NCBI RefSeq assembly: GCF_017833415.1
Contig: NZ_JAFICC010000017.1
Location: 51,174 to 115,173, forward strand
From: Flavobacterium sp. 1355
Lineage (GTDB): Bacteria; Bacteroidota; Bacteroidia; Flavobacteriales; Flavobacteriaceae
DNA: 64,000 nucleotides
Direction of reading: 5' to 3'
How positions within the stretch are numbered: the first letter of the stretch is position 1; each line of letters opens with the position of its first letter. The translations under genes were made by a program, and so were the position numbers. The notes beneath the pieces were generated by a model, which was given only the letters and a program-made list of their open reading frames with translations, did not search any database and had not been told where the DNA came from. Shown here one piece after another: positions 18,378 to 28,831 of this stretch.

Positions 18378-19958
18378 ATGATGCCACATAAAATAAAAAT
18401 CAGAAGTGCTTTTTTTAGTCTTTTCCTGCTTTGGAATTGGTGTAGTTACGCCCAAAATAAGGCGCAGAATCCAATTATTTTAGCGGATGTTCCTGATATG
18501 TCAATCATTCGTGTAAAAGATATGTATTACATGAGCAGCACGACCATGCACATGAATCCCGGCGTTCCTATCATGAAATCTGATGATTTAGTGAATTGGA
18601 AAATAATCAATTACGCCTATCAAACCTTAGAAAATGATAATGACAAATTAAATCTGGATAACGGCAAAAACGATTACGGCAGAGGTTCGTGGGCGAGCAG
18701 TCTCAATTATCATAATGGAATGTATTATGTCAGCACGTTCTCTGGAACGACGGGCAAAACCTATATTTTTTCTACAAAAGACATTGAAAAAGGCCCGTGG
18801 AAACGAACTGTTTTGAATACTTCTTATCACGATCATTCTATTTTTTTTGATGATGATGGGAAAGTGTATATGGTTTGGGGAGCAGGAAAATTGCAGATTG
18901 TAGAAATAAATTCAGACTTATCAGCTCTAAAAGAAGAAACAAAAAAAGTCCTGATAGAAAATGCCAGCGCACCTGCAGGAAACAATATTATGCTGCAATC
19001 TGAAGGTTCACAGCTTTTTAAAATCAAAGGAAAATATTATTTGTTTAATATCGTCTGGCCAAAAGACGGAATGCGAACCGTAATTATACACCGAGCGGAT
19101 AAAATTTCGGGCCCTTGGGAAGGAAAAGTAGGTTTGCAGGATTTAGGAGTGGCGCAGGGCGGACTTATTGATACGCCTGACGGAAAATGCTTTTCATACT
19201 TATTCAGGGATTTTGGCGGTGTTGGGCGAATTCCGTATTTCGTTCCGGTTCGATGGGAAAACGGCTGGCCAATTTTAGGCGAAAACAATAAAGTACCGGA
19301 ATATCTCGATTTACCGGCAAATAAAAGTTTAATTCCCGGAATTGTAAACTCCGATGATTTTACCAGAAAAAAGAACGATCCCGATTTGCCATTAGTCTGG
19401 CAATGGAATCATAATCCAGATCATGCACTTTGGTCGGTAAAAGAAAGAAAAGGTTTTTTAAGACTCAAAACCGGAAGAATCGACAGCAGTTTTGTTCAGG
19501 CAAAAAATACGTTAACGCAAAGAACTTTTGGGCCTCAAAGCTCAGGAACTATTCTGGTTGAGGTTTCTAAAATGAAAGACGGCGACTTTGCAGGACTTTC
19601 TTTATTGCAAAAAGAGTACGGATTAATTGGCGTAAAAGCCGAAAAAGATTCAAAAAAAATTGTAATGATGGCAACGGTTAAAGATCTTCCGACTGAAATA
19701 GAAAGTATTCTGTTATCGCAGGATAAAATTTATTTCAGGGCAGAATGCAACTTTAAAGACAAAACAGATGAAGGACAATTTTTTTACAGTTTAGACGGTA
19801 AAAAATGGATTAGCATTGGCAAAATAATAAAACTGCCTTATACACTTCCGCATTTTATGGGCTATCGATTTGGTCTGTTCAACTATGCTACAAAAAATGT
19901 GGGAGGCTATGTCGATTTTGATTATTTCCACATTAGCGATCAAATTTCAAAAAATTAA
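18378..19958 (+). CDS. GH43 family glycosidase (second in the operon)
   Basis: Exported GH43 enzyme, probably a xylosidase or arabinofuranosidase. The signal peptide ends near residue 26 (CSYAQ). The propeller (about 30-310) shows D40 in DVPDMSII, D152 in YHDHSIFFDDDG and E209 in MLQSEGSQLF as the catalytic set; the usual DP(A/S)I motif is here DMSI. MSSTTMHMNPGVPIMKSDDLVNW is the conserved substrate-side strand. A C-terminal beta-sandwich (about 330-520) follows. Two consecutive ATG codons (18378, 18381) are both possible starts. Its identity to the first GH43 protein is visibly low, so the two are unlikely to be redundant. The gene is 4 bases after the GH127-like gene. Confidence 0.9.
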   Translation: MMPHKIKIRSAFFSLFLLWNWCSYAQNKAQNPIILADVPDMSIIRVKDMYYMSSTTMHMNPGVPIMKSDDLVNWKIINYAYQTLENDNDKLNLDNGKNDYGRGSWASSLNYHNGMYYVSTFSGTTGKTYIFSTKDIEKGPWKRTVLNTSYHDHSIFFDDDGKVYMVWGAGKLQIVEINSDLSALKEETKKVLIENASAPAGNNIMLQSEGSQLFKIKGKYYLFNIVWPKDGMRTVIIHRADKISGPWEGKVGLQDLGVAQGGLIDTPDGKCFSYLFRDFGGVGRIPYFVPVRWENGWPILGENNKVPEYLDLPANKSLIPGIVNSDDFTRKKNDPDLPLVWQWNHNPDHALWSVKERKGFLRLKTGRIDSSFVQAKNTLTQRTFGPQSSGTILVEVSKMKDGDFAGLSLLQKEYGLIGVKAEKDSKKIVMMATVKDLPTEIESILLSQDKIYFRAECNFKDKTDEGQFFYSLDGKKWISIGKIIKLPYTLPHFMGYRFGLFNYATKNVGGYVDFDYFHISDQISKN

Positions 19959-20004
19959 GAGTCGGTTTAGCGGCGCAAAATATTCATCACATAATTCAGA
20001 AATC

Positions 20005-22599
20005 ATGAAAATTAGTTCTCTGTTTATCATAAGTTTAGTGGCTGTTTTTAGTGCAAACGCACAGCAATACCGTTTTAAGGATGCGTCTTTGAACTCGACA
20101 GAACGCGCCAAAGATTTAATTTCGAGACTGACTCTTGAAGAAAAAGCGGCGTTAATGTGCGACCAAAGCGATCCGATACCAAGACTCGGCATTAAAAAAT
20201 TCAATTGGTGGAGCGAAGCCCTGCACGGTTATGCAAATAACGATAACGTAACTGTTTTTCCGGAACCAATAGGCATGGCGGCGTCATTTGACGATCAGTT
20301 GGTGTATCATGTTTTTGATGCGGTTTCGGATGAAGCCCGTGCCAAATACAACCAATGGATTCAGGGTGGCAATGAAAACAAACGCTTTTTGAGTTTATCG
20401 GTTTGGACACCAAACGTCAATATTTTCAGGGATCCGCGTTGGGGACGTGGGCAGGAAACGTATGGCGAAGATCCGTATTTAACTTCCCGAATGGGAATCT
20501 CCGTTGTGAAAGGATTACAAGGTCCGGCAGATGCGAAATACCGCAAACTTCTGGCTTGTGCCAAACATTTTGCCGTGCACTCCGGTCCGGAATGGAGCCG
20601 ACATGAACTGAACCTCAATAATATAAATCCGCGTGAATTATACGAAACCTATTTGCCAGCCTTTAAAGCATTGGTACAAGATGCCGATGTGCGTCAGGTG
20701 ATGTGCGCGTATCAGCGATTGGATGATGAACCTTGCTGCAGCAATACACGTTTATTGCAGCGTATTTTGCGTGACGAATGGGGTTTTAAATACCTGGTAG
20801 TTTCAGATTGCGGTGCCGTAACCGATTTTTATACGACGCATAAAGTTTCATCAGACGCCACGCATGCGGCCTCAAAAGCGGTTTTAGCAGGAACAGATGT
20901 AGAATGCGTTTGGGAAAAATATCCGTTTAAAAATTTACCCGAAGCCGTCGAGAAAGATTTAATTAAAGAATCCGATATTGACAAAAGTTTGCTTCGTGTT
21001 TTAACGGGCCGTTTTGATTTGGGCGAAATGGATGATGATGCCATTGTGCCGTGGGCGCAAATTCCGGCTTCTGTATTAAACAGTAAAAAACACCAGCAGT
21101 TAGCGCTCGAAATGGCGCAAAAATCGATGACGCTTTTGCAGAATAAAAACAACATTTTACCTTTAAATAAAAATATAAACAAAGTGGCTGTTATTGGTCC
21201 AAATGCCGATAATGAACCGATGTTGTGGGGAAATTACAACGGAACTCCGGTAAAAACCATCACGATTAAAAGCGGTATAGAATCAAAAGTTGCCGAAAAT
21301 AAAATCGTGTATGACAAAGCCTGCGATTTAGTCGAAGACAAAGTCAACCAGAGTTATTTTGACCAGCTTTCGTTTGAAGGCAAAAAAGGAATGAAAGCCA
21401 CTTATTGGAACAATCCAAACCGGGAAGGCAACAGCGTTATAGCGCAGCAGATTGTAAACCCGATCAAAATGACGACTGCAGGTCAGCATGAATTTGCATC
21501 GGGCGTGAAATTAGAAGGCTTTTCGGCAAAATACGAAACCGAATTTGTGGCTAAAGAAAATGACAGTCTTGTTTTTAAAACTGGCGCTACCGGCGCTTTT
21601 GAATTATTGGTGAATGATAAATCTTTAGTAAAATATACCAACTGGCGCACGCTTCCTGGTAAAATAAAATTTGCAGTCGAAGCAGGAAAAAAATACAAAA
21701 TCGAAATTTTGTATGCACAATCCAACAACTGGCAGGCGAATCTTGAATTTGATTTCGGAAAAGAACATGATATCAATTTTGCCGCTTTACTTCAAAAATT
21801 AAAAGGCATTGATACGGTAATTTTCGTAGGCGGACTTTCGACCTTATTAGAAGGTGAAGAAATGCCGGTTTCTTATCCCGGTTTTAAAGGCGGTGACAGA
21901 ACCAATATCGAGCTTCCTGCTGTTCAGAGAAAATGTTTGCAGGAACTTAAAGCTGCCGGTAAAAAAGTAATTTTTGTAAACTGTTCCGGTTCTGCCATTG
22001 CACTGGCTCCTGAAACTGCAAGCTGCGATGCCATTTTACAAGCGTGGTATCCGGGAGAATCGGGTGGTCAGGCTGTAGCCGATGTTCTTTTTGGAGATTA
22101 TAATCCTGCCGGAAAACTGCCGGTTTCCTTTTATAAAAATTCAGACATTTTAGGCGATTTTGAAGATTATTCGATGAAAGGACGTACATATAGATACACC
22201 ACAAATGTTTTGTTTCCGTTTGGTTTTGGCCTAAGCTATTCTAAATTCCAAATAGGTAAAGCCAATCTGAGTAAGGCCAACATCAAAACAACTGAAAATA
22301 CGCAATTGAATTTTTCGATAAAAAATACGAGTAAAAGAGAAGGAACAGAAATTGTTCAGGTCTATGTTCGAAAAGTAAACGATACCGACGGCCCTTTAAA
22401 AACCTTAAAAGCTTTTAAAAGAATCAATTTAAAATCAGGCGAAAGCCAAAATGTAACAATCGATTTACCAGCTTCTTCATTTGAATTTTATGATGCCAAA
22501 ACTATCGGAATGAAGGTGACTTCTGGCGAATATGAAGTGTTTTACGGAACAAGTTCTGATGCTAAAGATTTGAAAATGACTAAAGTTTCCATTCAGTAA
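20005..22599 (+). CDS. GH3 beta-xylosidase/beta-glucosidase with inserted PA14 domain
   Basis: Exported exo-acting enzyme that degrades xylo- or gluco-oligosaccharides. The ATG at 20005 gives MKISSLFIISLVAVFSANAQ, a standard signal peptide; the longer open frame from 19870 overlaps the GH43 gene and lacks such a leader. GH3 N-domain (about 35-340) with nucleophile D268 in VVSDCGAV; C-domain from about 375, interrupted by a PA14 module (about 465-610, starting GMKATYWNNPNREGN); a fibronectin-III-like domain closes the protein. The order GH3N-GH3C(PA14)-Fn3 and the WWSEALHGYA motif are common in bacterial xylan 1,4-beta-xylosidases, so xylosidase is my first choice. Confidence 0.92.
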   Translation: MKISSLFIISLVAVFSANAQQYRFKDASLNSTERAKDLISRLTLEEKAALMCDQSDPIPRLGIKKFNWWSEALHGYANNDNVTVFPEPIGMAASFDDQLVYHVFDAVSDEARAKYNQWIQGGNENKRFLSLSVWTPNVNIFRDPRWGRGQETYGEDPYLTSRMGISVVKGLQGPADAKYRKLLACAKHFAVHSGPEWSRHELNLNNINPRELYETYLPAFKALVQDADVRQVMCAYQRLDDEPCCSNTRLLQRILRDEWGFKYLVVSDCGAVTDFYTTHKVSSDATHAASKAVLAGTDVECVWEKYPFKNLPEAVEKDLIKESDIDKSLLRVLTGRFDLGEMDDDAIVPWAQIPASVLNSKKHQQLALEMAQKSMTLLQNKNNILPLNKNINKVAVIGPNADNEPMLWGNYNGTPVKTITIKSGIESKVAENKIVYDKACDLVEDKVNQSYFDQLSFEGKKGMKATYWNNPNREGNSVIAQQIVNPIKMTTAGQHEFASGVKLEGFSAKYETEFVAKENDSLVFKTGATGAFELLVNDKSLVKYTNWRTLPGKIKFAVEAGKKYKIEILYAQSNNWQANLEFDFGKEHDINFAALLQKLKGIDTVIFVGGLSTLLEGEEMPVSYPGFKGGDRTNIELPAVQRKCLQELKAAGKKVIFVNCSGSAIALAPETASCDAILQAWYPGESGGQAVADVLFGDYNPAGKLPVSFYKNSDILGDFEDYSMKGRTYRYTTNVLFPFGFGLSYSKFQIGKANLSKANIKTTENTQLNFSIKNTSKREGTEIVQVYVRKVNDTDGPLKTLKAFKRINLKSGESQNVTIDLPASSFEFYDAKTIGMKVTSGEYEVFYGTSSDAKDLKMTKVSIQ

Positions 22600-22643
22600 A
22601 GAAGAATTTAGTTAGAAAAAACAAACCAACTAATCAAAGTGAT

Positions 22644-24587
22644 ATGAGTTTTAAATATATAATATGTTTCTGTCTGTTCAGTTTTTTAAATGTAAATGCA
22701 CAGTCAGTCGTAAAAAGTCCCGATGGTAAATTGAATGTCGCGGTTTCAATCGCAAACGGAAGGCCGGTTTACAGCATTTCATACAATCAAAAAACGTTTT
22801 TAGAAAATTCTCCTTTGGGTTTAAAAACAAACGTGGGCGATTTTACAACGGGATTAGATTTACAACCGAATCCAATTCAGAATAAAATAAATGAAAAATA
22901 CGAGCTTCCTAATATTAAGCAGCGTGAGGTACATTATGAAGCTAACGAAGTTGTATTTTCTTTTACAAAAGAAAACAAATCGGCGATTGATGTCATTTTC
23001 AGGGTCAGCAATAATAATGTGGCTTTTCAATACAAAATACATCCGCAAAAAGAGCTTATTTCTGGTGTGGTCGAAGAAGAAGCTTCCGGATTTATGCTGC
23101 CTCAGGGAACCACAACATTTCTTTGTCCGCAAAGCAAACCTATGACCGGATTTGCGAGAAGTGCGCCTAGTTACGAAACAACATACACGTTAGACGCTGA
23201 AATGGGCAAAAACGGAATTGGTGAAGGTTATACTTTTCCGTGTCTTTTTAAAGTAAATAAAAATGGCTGGATTTTAATTTCTGAGACCGGAGTTGATGGA
23301 AATTATTGTGGCAGCAGATTAATAGGTCGCGAAAAAGGGTTGTGCACGATTGGTTTTCCGATGGCGGGAGAAAATAACGGGAACGGAACTACAGCGCCGG
23401 GCATGGCACTTCCAGGCGAAACGCCTTGGCGAACGATTACAGTTGGCGAAACGCTGAATCCAATAGTAGAAACCACGATTCCGTTTGATTTGGTGAAACC
23501 AAAATATAAAGCCTCAAAAGAATATCAATATACAAAAGGCACGTGGAGCTGGATTATCAAAATGGACAATAACACGACTTTTCCGGTACAAAAACAATAC
23601 ATCGATTTTAGTAATGCTTTGGGTTATGAAACTATTTTGGTTGATGCGCTTTGGGACACTCAAATTGGAAAAGATAAAATCGTGGAACTTGCCGAATATG
23701 GAAAGTCTAAAAACGTGGGTTTGTATTTATGGTACAACTCCAATGGTTATTGGAACGATGCACCACAAGGACCACGGGGAAAAATGGACAATGCAGCAAT
23801 TCGTCGCGCAGAAATGGCGTGGATGAAAAGTATTGGCGTAAAAGGAATTAAAGTCGATTTTTTTGGCGGAGACAAACAAGTCACGATGAAATTGTACGAA
23901 GATATCCTGACAGATGCGAATGATTTTGGTTTAATGGTTATTTTTCACGGCTGCACCTTGCCACGAGGCTGGGAGCGTATGTATCCTAATTACGCCGCAA
24001 GCGAAGCGGTTTTAGCGAGTGAGAATCTGCATTTTGGACAGGCAAGCTGTGACAACGAAGCTACCAATGCCGCCACACATACGTTTATTAGAAATACCGT
24101 TGGCAGTATGGATTTTGGCGGAAGCGCGCTGAATGAATTTTATAACAGTGATAATATTCCCAATAAAGGTTCAAAACGCAAAACATCAGATGTGTTTGCT
24201 TTGGCTACAGCCGTACTTTTCCAGAGCGGGGTGCAGCATTTTGCCTTGGCACCCAACAATTTAACTGATGCACCGGACTGGGCAATCGATTTTATGAAAG
24301 CAGTTCCTACCACTTGGGATGAGGTTCGTTTTCTGGACGGATATCCTGGGAAGTACGCTGTATTGGCCCGTCGAAAAGGCGATAAATGGTATGTAGCCGG
24401 AGTAAACGCTCAAAAAGAAACCCTTTCATTAAAATTAAAATTGCCTATGATCGCGTCAGGAACAGCCTTAAAATATTATGCCGATGATGAAAAGCTAAAT
24501 GGAAAAGTACAAAACATCAGGCATAAAAATAATCAGGAGGTTGAAATTAAAATTCCCAGCAATGGCGGCGTATTGTTGCTGAATTAA
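22644..24587 (+). CDS. GH97 glycosidase, retaining (Asp-nucleophile) type
   Basis: Exported alpha-glycosidase. The signal peptide ends near residue 20 (NVNAQS). The N-terminal beta-sandwich (SPDGKLNVAVSIANGRPVYS) leads into the (beta/alpha)8 barrel with YLWYNSNGYWND, GVKGIKVDFFGGDKQ (D405), FHGCTLPRGWERMYPNY and SEAVLASE. The Asp at D405 occupies the place of the retaining nucleophile of alpha-galactosidase-type GH97 enzymes, rather than the glutamate arrangement of the inverting alpha-glucosidase SusB. That favours alpha-galactosidase or a related activity on xylan side chains. It is the last enzyme gene before the regulator, 44 bases after the GH3 gene. Confidence 0.9.
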   Translation: MSFKYIICFCLFSFLNVNAQSVVKSPDGKLNVAVSIANGRPVYSISYNQKTFLENSPLGLKTNVGDFTTGLDLQPNPIQNKINEKYELPNIKQREVHYEANEVVFSFTKENKSAIDVIFRVSNNNVAFQYKIHPQKELISGVVEEEASGFMLPQGTTTFLCPQSKPMTGFARSAPSYETTYTLDAEMGKNGIGEGYTFPCLFKVNKNGWILISETGVDGNYCGSRLIGREKGLCTIGFPMAGENNGNGTTAPGMALPGETPWRTITVGETLNPIVETTIPFDLVKPKYKASKEYQYTKGTWSWIIKMDNNTTFPVQKQYIDFSNALGYETILVDALWDTQIGKDKIVELAEYGKSKNVGLYLWYNSNGYWNDAPQGPRGKMDNAAIRRAEMAWMKSIGVKGIKVDFFGGDKQVTMKLYEDILTDANDFGLMVIFHGCTLPRGWERMYPNYAASEAVLASENLHFGQASCDNEATNAATHTFIRNTVGSMDFGGSALNEFYNSDNIPNKGSKRKTSDVFALATAVLFQSGVQHFALAPNNLTDAPDWAIDFMKAVPTTWDEVRFLDGYPGKYAVLARRKGDKWYVAGVNAQKETLSLKLKLPMIASGTALKYYADDEKLNGKVQNIRHKNNQEVEIKIPSNGGVLLLN

Positions 24588-24622
24588 TCACAAAACAATG
24601 TATATAATTGAAAAACAAACAA

Positions 24623-24651
24623 TTGGTTTTCGATTAAATAGTATATATTTA
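24623..24651 (+). promoter_or_regulatory. candidate promoter for the hybrid regulator gene
   Basis: TTG at 24623-24625, 18-base spacer, TATATTTA at 24644-24651. This resembles the Bacteroidota -33 TTG / -7 TAnnTTTG pattern with one mismatch, and lies 26 bases before the ATG at 24677. Spacing is the same as at 50159. Motif match only. Confidence 0.4.
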
Positions 24652-24676
24652 ATTTAAATTTACTAATCATTTTATA

Positions 24677-27600
24677 ATGTCTAAAGGAAATTGTTTCTTC
24701 ATTGTCATTTTATGTTTTATAGTCAATACGCTGTTTTCTCAAAATACATTTGAAAACTATCAGTTTCGATTAGTAGATAAGGAGAACTCAAAAAGCGGCA
24801 TTTATACCATTGCACAAGATCGGTTTGGATTTATGTGGATGGGAACAAACGGCGCAGGATTATACAAATATGATGGTATTAATTATGAAACTTACGAGCA
24901 AAACTCCAAGGTTAGTAATTCTATTAATAGCAATTTAATTTATGTTGCCTACGTTGATACAAGCAACCGGTTGTGGATTGGGACTGATGAAGGATTGTGT
25001 ATTTACAATCGAAATTTAAATACTTTCGAAAATATAAACATTAAAAAAAACAAGAATAAAGAAACCGTAATTTCTGTTAAAAGTATTATAGAAGACCGTA
25101 AAGGAAATCTTTTTCTCGGAACTTTCAATTATGGTTTGCTCAAACTCAATACGCAAACAAGAGCCATAACGGAGATAAAATCAGATATTCCAAACACGTC
25201 AAATTATCTGATCAATTCTTTGGTAAAAGATAAAAACGGAACGATTTATTTAGGGACAAGTTTGGGTTTGAAAGTACTGGATCCTCTAAAAAATGAGGTT
25301 AAAAAAGCAGCTATTGACAGCAACAAAGCGCTGGGTTCCTTAAATATAGTTTCGATGTTTGTGGACAGCAATCAAAATTTGTGGATTGGAAATGGATATA
25401 AAGGACTGGTAAAAGTCGATTTAAACTCGAAAGTCAAACAAGGTATTTTGTATCCTGTTACCCAAAAGAGAATCATGTCAATACTGGCCACAGATCCCAA
25501 AACAATTTTGTGTGCCACAGAAAATGACGGCTTAATTGTGGTTAATGATCAGGGAGTTGTTCAAAAAAAATACGTGAACAACAAATTCAATATGCGAAGT
25601 TTAGGGTCAAACTCCGTTTGGTCTTTATTTCAGGATAAGGAAAAAAGAATTTGGCTGGGATACTACAACAAAGGCCTGGGTATTTTTGATAAAATAAACA
25701 GCAAGGTAAACATGATCGAAAGTTTACCCGGCAATCCGCAATCCTTACAAACCAGTTGTGTTACCGGTATTGCCAAAGATCAGGAAGGCCAGCTTTGGAT
25801 TTCTATGGAAGGCGGAGGAGTAGATGTGTACAATCCGTCGACTAAGAGCTTTAAGCACATTAACAAGTTCGACAATTCATATTATTCCGGTTTGACCGAT
25901 GGCAATATTACTAAGGTATTTATTGATAAAAAACAAAATGTTTGGCTGGCCAGCTGGAACGAAGGCATTTTTTTGCTGAAAAAAGGGAGCAGAAACTTCG
26001 TTAATTACAACACCAAAAACACGCCCAATTTGGCCTCCGCTAATATAATGAGTATTACCGAAGATTCGAGAGGCGTAATCTGGATTGGTACTTTTGGCAA
26101 AGGACTTCATTATTATACACCTTCAGACGGTCAGATTCATCATTGTAATTCGCTGCCGTTTTCTAAAGCCGGAGTGAGCAATTTAGACATCAGGAAAGTA
26201 TTGGCAGATTCAGATGATGCTATTTGGGTAGGCTCCACAACAGGTTTGTATAAGGTTAGGACAAAAGATTTTGTAAATTTTTCGGTAGTTTCTTTTCGGG
26301 ATAAAATGTCGGCAAAGCTTAAAAATCATAAAAGCACGCATACCATCAATTCGCTGTACGAAGGCAAAAACAAAGAAATCTGGATTGGTACAGATGGCGC
26401 GGGATTGTTTAGCTACAATAAAAAGAAAGATCTTTTAAAATGGTATATCAATTTTAGAGGATTAAATGAAAAATCAATTTCGTCTATTGTAGAATCAAAC
26501 GATGGGAATATCTGGCTGAGCGGAAAAAAAGGAATTACGAGAATAGATTTAAAAAACCAAACCACGGTAAATTATTCGATATACGATGGTTTACTGGGAA
26601 ATGATTTTAACAACAATGCCGTTTTAAAAGATGAAAACGGAATGCTTTATTTTGGAAGTTATGAAGGCTTAAACTACTTTAATCCCGCAAGTTTAGTAAA
26701 AAGTAAAAAACAGCTTCCTATTTATTTTACAGATCTTAAGCTTTTTAATAAAACAGCAAAACCACTCGAAAAAAACTCACCTTTAATAAAAGTCATATCC
26801 CAGACCAAAAAGATTATCCTTAAGCATGATCAGTCGGTATTTACGATTGATTTTATTGCGGTCAATTATTCTTTTCCGGCCAGAAACCAATATGCTTATT
26901 ATCTCGAAGGTTTTGATGATTCATGGAATTATGTGGGCAATAAACGCTCTGCAACGTATACCAATTTAGCACCCGGCAATTATGTATTTAAAGTAAAAGC
27001 AGCCGAAAAAAACGGAGTTTGGAGTCAAACACCATTAGAACTCAAAATCGAAATTTTGCCGCCCTGGTGGAAAACTTCTTTTGCCTACTTATTTTATTCA
27101 TTGTTGCTATTGGCCGCAATTCATTTTGGAAATCAATACTATCAAAATCGTTTCAAACAAAAACAAATGATAGAATTTGAAAAAACAAAAGCCATTCAAA
27201 TTGAAAAATTAAACAACAAAAAACTACAATTCTTTACCAATATATCGCATGAGTTTAGAACACCTTTGACCTTGATTTTGAATCCACTGGCCGATATAAT
27301 CAGGAATTACAGCGCAGAATTGCCGGAAGGAGTTTTACATAAACTACAGACGATTCAAAAAAGTTCAGACCGGCTTTCGAGATTAATCAATGAGTTAATG
27401 GACTTTAATAAACTGCAGTTTAACAAAATGACGCTGCAATTACAGCAAATAGAAGTGGTTGGTTTTACCAGAGAAATTGTGAGTTATTTTGATGAAGAAG
27501 CTTTCAGTCGTGGTATAAACCTGCAATTTGAATCGAATAAAACCGCTTTGAAAGACTGGATAGATCCAAAAATGTTTGAGAAAATTATATTCAATGTCAT

Positions 27601-28810
27601 TTCAAATGCTTTTAAAGTGACGCCGGATAACGGAAAAATTTTGGTCAAAATAAACGTCAACGAGGAGTTATTGCGTTTCCCTTTAATAAATGACTCCAAA
27701 GATTATCCTTCTTTTGAAGTTACGGTTGAAGATACAGGCGCCGGACTGGACAAAAAAGATATTAAGAGAATTTTTGACCGTTTTTATCAGGTCAATAATT
27801 TAAATAAAGCTTATTATGGAAGCACGGGAATTGGTCTGGAGGTGGTTCGCGGATTTGTAGAATTGCACAAAGGGATAATTGAAGTGCAAAGCGAATTGGG
27901 AGTGGGTACAACTTTTAAATTGGTTTTTCCTGTTGGAAAAGAGTTTTTTAATGAAAATGAAATCCTGTTTGAAGAATTTAAAAAAGAAAAGAAAATAAGT
28001 TTCACGCCAATTGTTGAAAAATCAGAAACGGAAATAACAGAAGAGACTGAAAAACTAGATCGAACTTATACGATTCTAATTGTGGAAGACAATGTAGAAC
28101 TTCGGAATTATTTAAAAAACGAACTCAAAAAAGAGTATAAAGTGCTCGTGGCTGAGAATGGTAAAGTGGGTCTGGAATTGGCTCAGCAAAAATTGCCCGA
28201 TTTGATTTTAACAGATGTCATTATGCCGGTTATGAGTGGTCTGGAATTGTGTAAAAACATCAAATCAGATTTAAAAACAAGTCATATTCCGCTCATGATG
28301 CTGTCTGCAAAAGCATTGGTAAAAGACCGGTTAGAAGGAATTGATTCTGGTGCAGATATGTATTTGAGCAAGCCTTTTGATATGGATATTTTAAGATCCA
28401 GTTTGGTACAGCTGATTAACAGCAGGCAAATTATGTTTAATAAATTCTATAACGGAATTACACCAAAAGCCAAAGAAAAAACAACGACTCTGGACAATGA
28501 ATTCATAAAAAACATCCTGAACTATATTAATGAAAATATTAGTGAGACGGAATTAAGTGTGGAAGATTTGGCTTCTAAAGTATTTTTGAGCCGCAGCCAA
28601 TTGTACAGAAAAGTTAAAACGTTAACAGGAGTTTCTGTAAACGAATTTATTCGAAATGTTCGTTTAGAAAAAGCTACAGAATTAATAGAATTGGGTAATG
28701 ATAATATAACCGAAATTAGTTATAAAGTTGGTTTTAGCTCTCCTTCTTATTTTACAAAATGCTACAAAGAAAAATACGGGTATTTGCCCACCCATCTTAA
28801 CAAAAAATAA
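24677..28810 (+). CDS. hybrid two-component system sensor-regulator (HTCS), AraC output
   Basis: One-protein signal transducer that senses oligosaccharides in the periplasm and activates the surrounding locus. The signal peptide ends near residue 22 (TLFSQ). Periplasmic part: about a dozen Reg_prop propeller repeats (WMGTNGAGLYKYDG, LWIGTDEGLCIYN and so on), then a Y_Y_Y domain near 720-795. One transmembrane helix follows at about 797-818 (FAYLFYSLLLLAAIHFG). Cytoplasmic part: HisKA with H858 in NISHEFRTP, HATPase with DTGAGL and STGIGLEVV, receiver domain with D1180 in LTDVIMP and the conserved Lys in LSKPFD, and an AraC-type helix-turn-helix at about 1280-1377. All catalytic residues are present. 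It sits between the nine-enzyme operon and the second susCD pair. Confidence 0.96.
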   Translation: MSKGNCFFIVILCFIVNTLFSQNTFENYQFRLVDKENSKSGIYTIAQDRFGFMWMGTNGAGLYKYDGINYETYEQNSKVSNSINSNLIYVAYVDTSNRLWIGTDEGLCIYNRNLNTFENINIKKNKNKETVISVKSIIEDRKGNLFLGTFNYGLLKLNTQTRAITEIKSDIPNTSNYLINSLVKDKNGTIYLGTSLGLKVLDPLKNEVKKAAIDSNKALGSLNIVSMFVDSNQNLWIGNGYKGLVKVDLNSKVKQGILYPVTQKRIMSILATDPKTILCATENDGLIVVNDQGVVQKKYVNNKFNMRSLGSNSVWSLFQDKEKRIWLGYYNKGLGIFDKINSKVNMIESLPGNPQSLQTSCVTGIAKDQEGQLWISMEGGGVDVYNPSTKSFKHINKFDNSYYSGLTDGNITKVFIDKKQNVWLASWNEGIFLLKKGSRNFVNYNTKNTPNLASANIMSITEDSRGVIWIGTFGKGLHYYTPSDGQIHHCNSLPFSKAGVSNLDIRKVLADSDDAIWVGSTTGLYKVRTKDFVNFSVVSFRDKMSAKLKNHKSTHTINSLYEGKNKEIWIGTDGAGLFSYNKKKDLLKWYINFRGLNEKSISSIVESNDGNIWLSGKKGITRIDLKNQTTVNYSIYDGLLGNDFNNNAVLKDENGMLYFGSYEGLNYFNPASLVKSKKQLPIYFTDLKLFNKTAKPLEKNSPLIKVISQTKKIILKHDQSVFTIDFIAVNYSFPARNQYAYYLEGFDDSWNYVGNKRSATYTNLAPGNYVFKVKAAEKNGVWSQTPLELKIEILPPWWKTSFAYLFYSLLLLAAIHFGNQYYQNRFKQKQMIEFEKTKAIQIEKLNNKKLQFFTNISHEFRTPLTLILNPLADIIRNYSAELPEGVLHKLQTIQKSSDRLSRLINELMDFNKLQFNKMTLQLQQIEVVGFTREIVSYFDEEAFSRGINLQFESNKTALKDWIDPKMFEKIIFNVISNAFKVTPDNGKILVKINVNEELLRFPLINDSKDYPSFEVTVEDTGAGLDKKDIKRIFDRFYQVNNLNKAYYGSTGIGLEVVRGFVELHKGIIEVQSELGVGTTFKLVFPVGKEFFNENEILFEEFKKEKKISFTPIVEKSETEITEETEKLDRTYTILIVEDNVELRNYLKNELKKEYKVLVAENGKVGLELAQQKLPDLILTDVIMPVMSGLELCKNIKSDLKTSHIPLMMLSAKALVKDRLEGIDSGADMYLSKPFDMDILRSSLVQLINSRQIMFNKFYNGITPKAKEKTTTLDNEFIKNILNYINENISETELSVEDLASKVFLSRSQLYRKVKTLTGVSVNEFIRNVRLEKATELIELGNDNITEISYKVGFSSPSYFTKCYKEKYGYLPTHLNKK

Positions 28811-28831
28811 CTTTTTGGAACAGCAAATTTA

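Noticed and set aside
19870..20004. GH3 start overlapping the preceding GH43 gene
   Set aside because: The 45 extra residues overlap another coding frame and do not resemble a leader; ATG 20005 gives a clean signal peptide.
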